In this document: positions 1 to 11,751 of the stretch, piece by piece
Numbering within the stretch: the first letter of the stretch is position 1
How the letters are laid out: the number at the start of each line of letters is the position of its first letter
Source of the DNA: Embiotoca jacksoni
Taxonomy: Eukaryota; Chordata; Actinopteri; Embiotocidae
Length of the DNA: 64,000 nucleotides
Assembly (NCBI GenBank): GCA_022577435.1
Contig: JAKOON010000021.1
Span: forward strand, 10,229,199-10,293,198
Reading direction: 5' to 3'
Notes under the pieces: generated by a model
The model's database searches: none
What the model was told of the DNA's origin: nothing
Seen by the model: the letters and a program-made list of their open reading frames with translations, nothing else
Made by a program: the position numbers and the translations under genes

Positions 1-216
1 TGTTTATTCTCCAATGAGAAAACTAAAAAGCAGAGATAACTCATGGAAAAAATTTATTGACTTAGAATTTCATGAGACTAGTTGAATGGGAGTCTATAGA
101 GCCGGAGACTTTTTGGACCCAACCTCTGGTAGCACTTGGCGGTATTGCAGCGTTAGGCACTTCTACATTGACTTCATTTTTCAGACTCTGAAGCTACGTC
201 CTCTTTTATAAACAGT
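1..216 (+). repeat. Interspersed repeat family A, copy 1 (cut by window edge)
   Basis: This stretch matches two other places in the window: 50936-51413 on the same strand and 29403-29862 on the opposite strand. Shared landmarks are a 'ttattgactt...tttcatgaga' block, then 'gaatgggagtctat', then a 'ggtattgcag' block, and a closing 'ctacgtcc...cttttata' block. Only the last ~200 bp of the family is visible here, because the left part may lie outside the window. It has no coding capacity. I recognise it as a non-autonomous repeat type common in teleost genomes, but cannot name the family. Confidence 0.7.
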
Positions 217-3200
217 CGACTGGACCCATGTGGGCCGACGGATTTATTAATAAAATAAACATTTAGCACAAAAAGTCGATTATTTTGCGAGGACACATGT
301 CGAGTTATGCCACTAATGATATGTGAATGACAACTGTAAATGAAAGCAGTTCAACCCTGTGGTGAGTCTAATACAGTAGTATTTACTACAAATCGTATTA
401 TACCAATAACCAGGAAGCAGTATCTCACAGTGGAAACTAAGCTCTTGGTGTGGAGACTGAGTCTTTGTGTCCCACTCGGCAGTGGATATTTCCCAACACC
501 AGCAGCTTTGTGGGATTGACACAGCTCAGCTGTATTGTGGCGAGCACTGGAGTGGCCTTGTGTTGCTTTCTGTATTGTACTCATAGGAGGTGGTGTAACA
601 AAGGGACACATGACGTTAGTTTTAGATGGTGAGAGATATAGCAGGAGGGGAGCTGACTCACTACGGCCAAATATACACCATTTTTAGGGCTTATCATACT
701 CACAAACTGTGAGCAACGTGCTCACAGACCCAGATTACTTTTAGCGCTGTAACAGAAAAGGTAGAATCTCCACATTTGTAAAAGCTGTTCTTAAAATTGT
801 AATGAAAAGAGAAGTGGAGTGTGCACAGTGAAGCATTTAATCCTTCGTGCCGACGTCGAAGAGAATTCTTTCAGAGGATGTAAAGAAAAAGTTTTTGGCT
901 TGAGAGAAGTTTTCCAAAGGTTAGTTTTTCTTAATGAATAACACCCAAAGAAATGTTAATAGTTCCATTTTTTAGAAGTGAAATCTAAAAACACAGCTGC
1001 AGTCACCGCTTACGGCCAGAGGTGGCGCCAAAGAGAGCAGAATGGAGATCTTTGAGACTGTAATTTTAAGGGGTTGATTGGCCAAGCACAAAAACATTTT
1101 TCCAATTGTATTATTTGCTTTTTTGTGTTGGCTACCAAGATTCAGACCACTCTCACACATTTGCAATAAGAAAAATGCTGTGGCCTGTTCGCTAAGCTTA
1201 ACATCAAGGCAGATGAAAACAGCTAGTAATCATTACAGCATGCTAACCCACGCTGAAGCCACAAATGGTCCATTTCACATTACAGTTCTATTTATGTGGA
1301 AGAAATAAACAAAGTACAACAAGTTAACTGGTGAGCTGCAGAGGTGCTGCTAGTTATTTTTGAACTCCTTGTTTATTTTGCTCTGAGCTGGGCTAATTGC
1401 TCCCCTGTTCCAGCATCATATGTTCCCCACTGACATGAAAGTGGTCGATCTTTTCATCTGCTGCTTGTTAGAAATATTAAAAAAGTATTTTTCCCAACTG
1501 TTGAACTATTCCTTTAACCTCCAGAGGTATTCAGCCATGCAGATACCTTCAGTTTGTAAGTGCTCAAGCTTTGAGATATTCATCTCTGCCACCACCACAG
1601 TACAGCTGAGGGGAATATCATTTTTCAGGGCTCACAGCGTTGACAAATGGCTTGCCGTCGCTTTCAGGGACCGTTTTGAAGGAATATTTCTTCAGCAGAA
1701 AGTAAATGAAAACTTCATCACGACCCGGAGAAGTAAAACCAAAACCTTTTTCATAGGAAAGAACAGCCGATACCACTTAATGGTTTACTTTAATATAAGT
1801 GAACCGGACCTTTAAAAATGTAACAAAATGAACAACACGTATATGATTTACATGAATATGAAAAAAAGCATCTGAAAAATTCCCTCACTGTCCGATATGT
1901 TGACAGTATGACCATATGATAAGTCTAAATGCTGTTCATGGACTACTGTATGTGAAAAGTCTGTATAACACAAGGCCTGGAACAACCAGGCTGAACAGAA
2001 AGTGGAAAAGTTCTCCGTCATCAGCGACATCACGGGCAGAGCCTCTGAGGAAATCCTCTCCTTTATCATTCAAGTGTACCGCAATTAGGTGTTTCCATTT
2101 ATCATCGAAACCGACTGAATTGACCGTGTTGACTATTCACCCCCGAAGCTTTCTGATTACTGGGCTGAATTGCACTGAGGAGCAGTTCCCAGCCAAAGAG
2201 CAATGTCACAATTACTCTCCTTCTCCCATCCCCGGAGATTACAACATCGAGCTGCTGATGCAGTTGCGTACAGTACAGCGGCTCCTGAAACACTCGTTTT
2301 TCTGCACCACAGATCTTTTTTGTGTTCTCACGCTCTTTTTTCGCCCAGCCTATCACCTTTCTCCAGTTCTATCCAAGGGACATCCATCAGCGAAATATGG
2401 CTCCACCTTCTCTCGTTACCCCAACAGCACTGTGTCAGCTCTCAAAACCGGAGAGCACAGACTGCTGCTGTTGCTGCCGGTGGTGCTGGCGAGGTTACAG
2501 ACAGCACGCTCCAACGCTGCACATTCGGTATCTATTCTCATCAAAATTATATGCCGCTTTCTCCAATGATTCACCGCATATTCATTGCACACAGCTCCTG
2601 AGTTCCCATTAGCATGTTTACAATAGATATCTGGAGAGAATTAGAGAGCAGCACTCATCATTACCCTCTCCACACATGAATGATCATGACTTCAGGCTCA
2701 TTGTTCCTTCTCATCCCGGTCAGCTGTCACATCTCTCTCTGCCGTCTAGAGTCGTCTTCCTCCAACTCTTCAAAAGAAAAAAGAACCTCATTGCCATTTA
2801 AGAGATGAGAAAAATAGCACTTTAGTGCTGCTCTAACTGTGGAAGTGCATGGGGTAATGTATAAGAATAGTTGCCATGACTACATTGACATCATTTCTGG
2901 CAAACAGAATTGAAGGCTTTCTCAATAGAGGATCTGTGCAAGTTGTGGCTCGGCATATACAGCTTATACATGCAAATGTTTCTGTTAATATCTCATGAAG
3001 GTGATGATGATGCATGGTGTTCACATAATCTGACATCATCCGCTGCAATGCATGCCCAGAGAAGGATCTCACCCACACAGATGAGGGGAGAGGACAGAAA
3101 TCTGTTTTAAGGAGGGTGCGGCGGGTGCGGGGGAGAAGCTTACAGTCCAAATGGAAGAAGAGCGAGGTGGGGGAGGGGGAGGGGAGGTCAAAAATACAAA

Positions 3201-4693
3201 TCACAATGACAGGGACAGCCTGCCCACTGTAGCACACTCCATTCAGTATTCATGGATGTGTGACACATTCCTATTGCAATGGACGGCTCTCACTCTAAAA
3301 CCCATTCTATCCACAAGCACTGGCTTTTCATTTCAGAGCGTAATTGAATTTCTCAAAACGTCGATCTGCGAGGGCACAGCTTTGCCATGTAACGCGCCGT
3401 GTGAGCCAGGACGGCAGCAAAAAAAACAAAACAAAGTGATCTTGTCTCTGTGCCATGCCTGTGTTATTAAGCTTAATGCAACTCTGTTCTGTTCCGCCGG
3501 CTGATTCATGACACAGCACCCGGCATGCTAAACATAATCCTCCGACATGAAGCCCAATAGAGGAGCAGAATGGTATTTAAATAGGAGGAGTGCAGCTGAT
3601 CCCCCTATTGTGTAACCTTCCTTCTCTCCCAGATGGCTTGATATGAATCTTTCCAGGGGTCAAAACATTGTAACCCGGCTCAAATATGAAACCGCTGGCT
3701 GTTAGGTTGCAGGAATACGCTCGTTTTTCCACATAAACACCACTTCATCCCTCTCTGCTGATGTATGGGAAGTAAGCTGAGGATCAGATTCACAAATGTC
3801 TGTGTTTGTCCATGCATGTAGATAAGAGAGTGTGTCTGGGGGAGGAATGGAGGGGAGGGGGTGCAAATATGACCCCTGCTTATATTAATGACATTCCTGG
3901 CACTGGTGTGACAACGAGCTCTCCGGCCTCCCCCTGCCTGCCACGGCATTTGTAAACAACTCGAGAGGAAGCAGCACAAAACACTCGATCCCCAAGCTCT
4001 CCAGACTCCAGAAGACAGTCGTGTACCGCAGAAAAGACTCATTTTCTGATCTTTTAAATGATTTTTTTTTTGTGTAAACGTACGAGCTGCATATAAATCA
4101 CTTTCAGCTGCTTTCATCATCGCAGTCAAGTGTTTAAAGACTTCATTTTTTGGAGTTTGAGCGAAGACTGGAGCAGGTGCTTGTGCATGTGTGCATGAAG
4201 CTATAAATTCCAGTGAGCAGCGTAATCTTAGATTACTATCAGAGCTCCTATGAATACTAATTGAGCATCATATCCACCTCCACCAGTGAGACTGTATTTC
4301 AACAACAGAGCAGTAAAACTTCTGTTCCAGGCAGGATCACATTTATTTAGCTGGTAATGAGAACTTTTTTTTAAAGATACCTGCTCAAGGGAACCATGTG
4401 ATTGAAGAGAGACGAAGAAGGAAACATTGGTCCATAAGTTTGCCAAAACTGCATATATGTAAAAGTGATTGTACTTTGCACTTAAATTTTAAGATTATTT
4501 TACAAAATCTGTCAATTCTAGTATCCTGTTTGCAGAAATATGAAATAAAGGCCATCTGGTTTTTTTCATTTTGGTTAGTTTTTGATTTGTTAGCATATTT
4601 AAAAGATCATTCTGAGTTATGACTAACGACAGCAAAGGCAGAAAACTGCTAGGCTGGTTCCTCCAGATTAATTCTCACACCTTTACTTTTCTT
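217..4693. other. Non-coding intergenic DNA
   Basis: I see no recognisable gene, RNA gene or intact mobile element here. The longest open frame is a 217-codon ATG-started ORF at 1916-2569 on the plus strand. It overlaps open stretches in other plus frames and shows no motif or family I recognise, so I do not call it a gene. A purine-rich run (GAGG/GGGGGA) lies near 3150-3190. Confidence 0.6.
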
Positions 4694-4830
4694 CATTACA
4701 TTACATTACATTTCATTCAGCTGACGCTTTTGTCCAAAGCGACTTACAATAAGTGCATTTCAACCATGAGGGTACAAACCCAGGACAACAGGAATCAAGA
4801 AAATACAATTTCACTGAGATTGTCGTCTGG
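4694..4830. repeat. Teleost-type interspersed repeat with palindromic core
   Basis: A run of 'attac' pentamers leads into 'cagctgacgcttttgtccaa' and 'agcgacttacaataagtg'. The core (4724-4741) is a small hairpin in which 'cgctttt' pairs with 'aaagcg' around 'gtcc'. This core-plus-'gacttacaataagtgcattt' arrangement recurs widely in teleost genomes as a non-autonomous repeat. No coding sequence is associated. The right boundary is uncertain. Confidence 0.6.
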
Positions 4831-6124
4831 ATACGCTGCTCGTATTAGCGTTCGGTCAGCCATTCTGAAGAGCGGACCAACCAGTGACAAGAGTCTGTGG
4901 TTAAGCGCGTTTGTCCTTCTTCGCTGTGATTCACTCAAATCAAAATCACAAATCACACATTCAGTGTTCAACACAGAAAAAAACGCTCAATGCCTCGTCA
5001 CGCTGGTAGCGTTTGTAAAAAACAACAACCTGCGCTACCATTAAAAACAACTTGTTCTCAGATATAAGTACACGGTGGTGGACATTTGGTGTTTGCAGCC
5101 GTGGCAAACTGAGAAGTCCCTGTGGAGCGTGAATATGTGGGTCGAGCTGCACGAAGCTAGAAAATTGCTCAAATCTTAGGTCAATTCAGATCAAACATCA
5201 AGTGAATATCTTCACAACCCGTACATACCTCCTGTCATTAAAAACGCTCGATGTTTATTTCAAATCGAGGTATTTTGTGTAGGTATTTTTCAGTGAGGTT
5301 ACCTTATGAAAGATGAGACATTCTTCTTTTTACAAATAATGCTGAACAAACACCACCATTCACTTTCATACTCAGGTGTTTTGCTTTTGCAGCCTTGGTC
5401 TGTTGAAGTGGTAAATGTTCTCTACTAGTCCAAATGTCACATTATGTTTTACCACTCATCATCAACAGCTACAGTCAATACTCATCTACAACAGCAAAAC
5501 GTGGCCGTTCTGTTGACCTTGTGTACTGTACTGTATACTGTGATTGCAATATCCCAGCTTCCATCTCCGGTAACTGCTCTACTGTCCAACTTACAATAAA
5601 AGGCAAACAATGTCCCTGAAACACTAAAAACCTTGAACTAATTGATTTATTTTTTGTCACATAAGGATTCTGACTTGCAGTATTATCAGGTTTTAATTTG
5701 ATTTAGTAAAAATTCGCAAATTTTCTTTGCACATCCTGAACATGTGCAACAATTTAACATTCATTTGGTGTTGATTCCTCACTCACTCCTCTTTTTATTT
5801 AGCTATGTCTAGGTAGCCATCGACTCGTGAGAGAAATATGTTGCCCTTGAGCTGTGAAATGCTACGCTATGTTCACGAGCGAGTTGCTAACTTTTTCTGT
5901 CGGATGTTTGGTACTGGGTGGGTAGCACAAAGTGGGTTGACCATAGTCTTTTATACTTAAAACAGCTGCCTGCATCTGGCCAACAATGATCCTGAAGAGA
6001 GCAGAGAGAGTAAACCAGGACAGTAGTTACAGACTGTGAAACCAAAACAATGAGCTAAAAGATGCTAAAAGGAACTGGAGAGTTGGATTGTATTTCTCTG
6101 TTGGTTCATCACTGTATGTGACAC

Positions 6125-6224
<100 letters not shown>

Positions 6225-8264
6225 AAAGTAATCCATTGTTAAAAAATTTAGTAAAGCTGCTTTAGTAAAAAATAATAAAAAAAAGAAGAAGAAAGCATGT
6301 TTTGGTGGCTGTTTTCTATCTACAATATATATAAAGATTTATGCTTCTGCACTTGGCTAGAGGTCAGAAAATATTTTAATGAAAGGAAATAAAGATAATT
6401 GAATCTGTCTTCAAAGGGGCACAGGGTTTAATGAAGAACTGCAGGACAGCAAAGAGCCGGTAGTTTGTTAGAGCAGCCTGTTCAGTTTTTGGCCTTTGCT
6501 TTGAATTATACTTGTTCATTTTCTGAGGAAAGACACAGCTAGCAAAAACAAAGTCCTACATGAGTTGCCATAACCTGGAATTGAAAAGGGTAATACAAAA
6601 CTTGACTGCTTCTTCCTCCAGGAGAAGAATTCTGAATTTAAGACACAAAGGATGCCCGGATGTGAAGCTTGAAGGAGTGAAGTCATCTTCCCGAACACCG
6701 TTTGAGCTTTGAAGTTCACCGCAAAGACCGGGATCTAATAAATCTATGAGCTCTCCCGGTGTTAGTCAAATAACCAAAAGAAATGAACGCAGTCTGTGAC
6801 AGCTTTCATTATACAGCATGTTCACATGAGCAGTGCTTTTGTGCCAGTTCTATTAATTCAGTGCACCAAAACCCAGAATCTTTCCATATAAAATGTGTCT
6901 TTGGAGCATTTTTTCACTGTTTACTCGGCAGTAAGCAAACAAAGTGTGGCACACATTCTTATTGTCTGAAGTTAGATTTCATCTCATCCCAAGTATTGAG
7001 CATGTGATGTTACACATTTCAAATTAAAAATCTGGCCTCATCTGGGAATTTAACAGCGCTCGTGTGCAGCCACAAAACCAGAGAGGAGAGAAAAGGATTT
7101 CACAGCTTTGTGAGGGGAGCAGTGAAAAATGTCTATGTGGACTGACTTCACTAAAAAATTTGCGTGAGTCATACTAAAACATCTCACTTCATTAGCTATG
7201 TTTACCTCCAGGTTCCAGACAGGCAGACTCACAACAACAGGAGGAAACTTTCACCAAGCACTAGATCCATACTGTGGTGGAGAATAACAAATAAGTCATT
7301 GTTCAGCAGTGTGGGACTATTATTCCACCTATCCACCGCCAAAACTAACACTTACTTACCAAGTATACACAGTGGGAGAATGAGCAGAGGAACTGTGGAC
7401 CTGCACATGCTATTTATTACGGTGCTGGAAGAACGTATTTCTTGCTTAACAGCGATGCAGCTGACTGCAAATTGAAACATGTCTGAACATTTGGTCATAG
7501 TCACACATTTCCTGTGCTTTCAGATGGGAAAAAAAAAAGAAAGCTGCCTTGCTCTAGTGGCCTTGGTGTGTCTCCAAGGCCCCCACGGTGTGTTTAGTTT
7601 GTGCTCGGGTCATCCATCACACAAGCTCCTCGTTGGTGGGGGACTCATCTCTCACCCCTGCTGAGACTCAATCTGGAGCTGGAAGAAGTCGCCATTGTGC
7701 CTGCAGCATCCTGCAGCCCTCCGGCTACGATCTGACTGCATTTTATTGCACTTTGTTTATGGCACTGGGATGTGGCTCGGAGCTAAACATCAACTGTGGC
7801 ATTGATAAACCACAATCAAGAACAGGAGAAACAAATCATACAAAAAAAAGTCACCACTTTTTTAGTGTGTGTTTTATCAGTGTTGATGGTAAATGTAGTA
7901 AATTGAAGCAATAAATTCCTCTACAATTCTTTTTGGGAAGCAGCTGTTGTTTTTCCAGCACCAGCGTCGTCATTTGACGTGTATTTCTCAATACTTGCTA
8001 TGTGATTAGGTCCCGCGTGTATGTTTCCTACAGTTAAAATGTCATCCCAACATTGCAGCGGATGTTACGGACGTGTTTGGCTAACTTGGATGTTCAGCTG
8101 TTTTTATTCAAACCAGAGCATACGGCTGAAGAAATGCAGCAGAGAGGCCGACGTTGTGGCTGAATTATCTGTAAAAGATGATTTGACCGGCGGGGACCAT
8201 CCAGAAACTGAGCTGCCGAGAGCAAACAGCGACTGTTGGTGCCTTTGCTCAAACTGCCGAGGCC

Positions 8265-8342
8265 CATGCAGTCGTCCCCCTCATGGTCAAACATGCAGTC
8301 GTCCCCCTCATGGTCAAACATGCAGTCGTCCCCCTCATGGTC
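8265..8342. repeat. 27-bp minisatellite, ~2.9 units
   Basis: Three tandem copies begin at 8265, 8292 and 8319, each starting 'catgcagtcgtccccctcat' and continuing 'ggtcaaa'. The last copy is cut after 'ggtc'. The copies are identical by eye, which suggests a recent duplication. The unit is a multiple of three, so reading frames stay open across it, but no gene is evident around it. Confidence 0.95.
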
Positions 8343-9133
8343 CTTGAAGAAAGTTGCCGAACAAAGGCAGAGCACTTCAGATTCAACAGAGGCTGAACCC
8401 AGAACATCACATTATATAGTTTTAGTTTGGTGCCTAGAAATGGTCCCATTTATAATGTAAATTTGATATTTCTTGATAAGTCCGCCTCTGGAAAACCTGT
8501 AGAACAGAATTAAAAAAACGCCTCATGGAAATCTCTTTTAAAATGAGCCGGACCAAGTGAAGATGGGTTATTGCATATTGTCTATTAATTTAGTTCTATC
8601 CTCAGTATTATTTATTACATTCTCAACCCTTTTCTATGAAAAATAAATCAGAAATGAATTTATTATGAAATGAAATCGAGCATTCGATGACTGATGTTCA
8701 TTATCCAGGGGAAACTTAATGTAGAAATAGGGCAGTCGCAGCGCCGCAACTGACACGCAAAAGAGCCGCAGCAGCACAGCAAGGTGGCCGACACACACAC
8801 ACAAGTCTAGCTCTCTGCTTTTTAGCTCTTTCTACTCCATACATCCTCCAAAAGCTATTTCTTCATTGCCGATATGACCGAAGGACTACGGCCACTTCGG
8901 TGTTTGCCCAAATGAATCGTGTACTTTGAAGTATTTATGCTAAGAGGGAAGAGGAACGTGTCCATTTTATTTTTCATTTCTGCCGTCATGATTTAGTGAG
9001 GAACAAGAATTGGACAACAGACTATCTAAATGAATTAATATTGATTCAGATCGATCATATACGCCTCTGAAATAATACTGACCGCCCTGCTGTTCTCTCT
9101 GGGGAGCCTGTAAGTAGCTGGCAGCTCTCCAGA

Positions 9134-9134
<1 letters not shown>

Positions 9135-9164
<30 letters not shown>
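9135..9164 (+). repeat. Poly(A) tract, 30 nt
   Basis: Thirty consecutive A residues. It could be the tail of an old retroposed sequence, but no recognisable retroposon body precedes it. Confidence 0.9.
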
Positions 9165-9167
<3 letters not shown>

Positions 9168-10183
9168 GCTTTTCAATGTAATATTTACAGACATGGCATA
9201 CGGCATTGAGTGGGTTTCTCTGTCAGGAGATACTTTTGTCTCTTGAGCCCGTCCCCACCTCTAAAGAACAGTCTGTCTACTCCCCCTCTCCTGCCCTGCC
9301 ACCTCCCTCACAGCTGCATAATTCATGTGGCATTGTATTTATTGTGCAAACACAGTGCGGGAGCCCATGTTAGGTAAGAACAGTCGGTGGCGTCAAACAC
9401 CTTGGGTCTGACAGGGGAGAGCTTAAAGCGCTGCACTGCACAGCTGTTCAAAACAAGTAGCCGGCATGCAGGCAGAGCAGCCGGGATCCGTTGTGTAACA
9501 ATTCATTTTCACAATCCACAGACCTTATAATGAAGAGAATTTTATCACTTGTATACAGCCGCAAAAGAATGACAACATTTACACAGATGGCCATTATGAG
9601 ATCTGTTTTGTTTAAAAAGTGCCCGACACTGTGCTGTATCACCGGACACCGCTCTCAGAAAGGGAGTGCTGTCAGGGAGATATAGATACACAGCTACAGC
9701 TGGCTCAAGGGACATCAAAATGTCATTGGTGAGGAGTGAGGAACACAACCAGTGACAGGTGTGTCCCTCCGCCACGGTGGCTGTTTGCTCTGTTTAACCC
9801 TGTAGTGGTAAGAGAGGAGCCGGATGTGATTTAATTTCAGTCCTCTCTTTGGCTGACAACAATAATTACACATGCTATTCAGCATTATAAATTACAACAG
9901 AGTCTTTGCTCCGCCCTGGCTCTCTTGCACAACCTCTGAGCACAGAGGACCTTAGTGAGGACTTGGTGTCACATGAAACAGACATGTCCAGACATGTCAG
10001 TCTTTTACCCTTCAACCACGTTGAGGTTGGAGGTTTTTCAACAGAATTTCAGGAATCATATTTTGCCCCAAAGCTTTCAAATGGTATTTCAGCTGAAACC
10101 TGCCTCGAAAAGTAGTCCGGAGCACATGAAAGGCAAATCACTACCGTAAATAGAACCCCGTGGTTGATTGACCACGAAGTCAT

Positions 10184-10318
10184 CCAATCACAGCCGCAGC
10201 TCGGGCGGCTGTCGGTGACGAAGCAGCGCTCGGCCAATAGAAACACGTTACTGGGTGTTGACCTCTGTGAGCCGCATCACCACGTCCTCCATGTCCGTGG
10301 CGGAGGACTACTATAAAA
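10184..10318 (+). promoter_or_regulatory. tob1: Probable tob1 core promoter (two CCAAT boxes and a TATA box)
   Basis: CCAAT motifs occur at 10184-10188 and 10234-10238. A TATA-type element 'ctataaaaac' lies at 10311-10320, which would place the transcription start at about 10340-10347. The surrounding sequence (about 10150-11060) is visibly richer in CpG than the flanks, as expected for a vertebrate promoter region. The position fits because a strong splice donor follows about 200 bp downstream, with its acceptor just before the Tob1 start codon. No transcript data are available, so the start site is inferred. Confidence 0.65.
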
Positions 10319-10342
10319 ACAAACCAGCCCAAGTTTCAAAGG

Positions 10343-10543
10343 GCAGAGTTGTAAAAACTCCCAGGCTGTGGGGAGTTAGCTTGACAGCCTGTGAATTGGA
10401 ATTCATCTAAACCCCACAGAAGCAGACTCGCCTGGAGCACTTCAGAGACAACGTTTTGTACATCCAGTAGAAAGCTGCTGCTGTGCAGGTGAAACGTTTC
10501 CTGACTCTGGCTTGTGCAAGAAGGACCTGCGTTGAATTCCCAT
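10343..10543 (+). other. tob1: Predicted tob1 exon 1 (5' UTR only)
   Basis: The segment runs from the inferred transcription start, ~30 bp after the TATA box, to a strong donor 'cat|gtaagt' with GT at 10544-10545. It contains no ATG that I can find. Its last two bases, 'at', join the first base, 'g', of exon 2 to create an ATG (see the uORF entry). The two-exon structure with a non-coding first exon is the usual arrangement for vertebrate TOB1. The 5' boundary is approximate. Confidence 0.6.
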
Positions 10544-11589
10544 GTAAGTAAATCCCAACTTACCGTCGCCATAACATTCATTTCTCGGAGCCCGAAGCGG
10601 CCGTGCACGGCTTCCTTCCTCCTATTGAGTCTCAAACTGGGACGCTCGATGATCGTGTTATTGTCGTATATCCGGGCTTCAGCCACCAGTTTATTAAAGT
10701 ACTACGTAGCTGGCTGTCGACCGAGGTGGATGTCGGTGAAGGTAAAAGCGAATTTTCTTCTTCATTTTGCCGTTAAGCGTGACGTTGGCTAACTGACCGT
10801 CGGCTCTCCGTCGGCCCGTCTCTCGGCTCGTTGCTCAACGACGTCTCCTCCGGGTGACGAGCTGGTCGAGCTAAACATTAACCGTGTCTGACGTCTTGAT
10901 GGCCGGCCTGCTGCGTTTCTGTTCACACCCTCCATTAAAGTTGGTCGTCTGTCACAGCCAACCGTCGAGACAAAGCGAGCCGTTTCTGTGCTCACTGCCG
11001 GTGTCGTCATGAAGCGAGTCTCTCTCTGTCCGCGGTGGTTTCAGCCTCTGAATGATCATTATGTCACGGCAAGCGTGCCGGTCTACCTGCTGTAGCACCT
11101 GAATAACCTGGTTGGATCACTTGGAAGATAATAAAAATAAAAAAACATTCTCCCACTTCGACGCACGAGGCAGGATTTTATTTTTTATATTTTTTATATA
11201 TTTTTTATTTTTTTGCCTAAACATGTCAATGTGAGGCAATCGAAAATGCTCCTGGTGATTGACACCTGCCATCAGACCCACCGCCCTCCGCAGAGGTCAA
11301 CCATGGGTGCGTTTATCTGTCACACCAGACCGCTGGGGAACACGGGCTCTGCTGACACCGTCTCTGAGTCAGTGGCCTGTGTTTATTTATAGCTGCTGAT
11401 ATTGTACAGCTGATATCCAGCCAGGCTGTGCCATAGGGGATGAAGTGGTGGTGGTGGTGGTGGGGGGGGGGGGCGGTGAACGTGGATGAATATTGGGAAA
11501 TGAAATGTCACTGATTTGTAAAGATGGCTCGTTTTGGACTGTTTTAACAGCTTCGGGATCATAATACCTTCCCTTTCTTTCCGTTTCAG
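10544..11589 (+). other. tob1: Predicted 5' UTR intron of tob1 (~1.05 kb)
   Basis: The intron begins 'gtaagtaaat'. It ends in a pyrimidine-rich tract, 'ccctttctttccgtttcag', with AG at 11588-11589. Its first ~500 bp are CpG-rich. A GTG/poly-G run sits at 11445-11473. Both splice sites match the vertebrate consensus well, but the pairing is an inference from sequence. Confidence 0.65.
11445..11473. repeat. (GTG)n / poly-G tract in tob1 intron
   Basis: About six GTG/GGT triplets run into a block of ~12 G residues. It is G-rich on the transcribed (sense) strand, so it could form G-quadruplex-like structure in the pre-mRNA; that is inference only. Confidence 0.85.
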
Positions 11590-11725
11590 GATCCTGAACC
11601 TAACGGCGCTGCAGGACGGATATTCATTTTGGCAACAAGCGCTGAGTTTTTTTCATTACACTGATCACTGCTGCCTTGGAGGTTTTTGCAACGCTCAAAC
11701 AAAAAGCAACTCTGTGACGGTGTAA
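11590..11725 (+). promoter_or_regulatory. tob1: Splice-created upstream ORF in tob1 leader (45 codons)
   Basis: If exon 1 ends at 10543 and exon 2 begins at 11590, the junction reads 'cccat|gatcctg'. This makes an ATG from bases 10542, 10543 and 11590. The frame then stays open for 45 codons (start MILNLTALQD, end TKSNSVTV) and stops at TAA 11723-11725, 26 nt before the Tob1 ATG. I see no other ATG in the predicted leader. The start context is weak (C at -3, A at +4), so leaky scanning to the main start would be expected. The unspliced genome has no ATG here, so an ORF search on genomic DNA would miss it. Confidence 0.5.
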
Positions 11726-11751
11726 GAATCGCCCTCGCCACTGAAGCAGCT

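Noticed and set aside
11686..11751. N-terminal extension of Tob1 by 22 codons
   Set aside because: The extended frame would begin at TTG, not ATG. The known BTG/Tob N-terminus starts at the ATG at 11752, and the total length then equals human TOB1.
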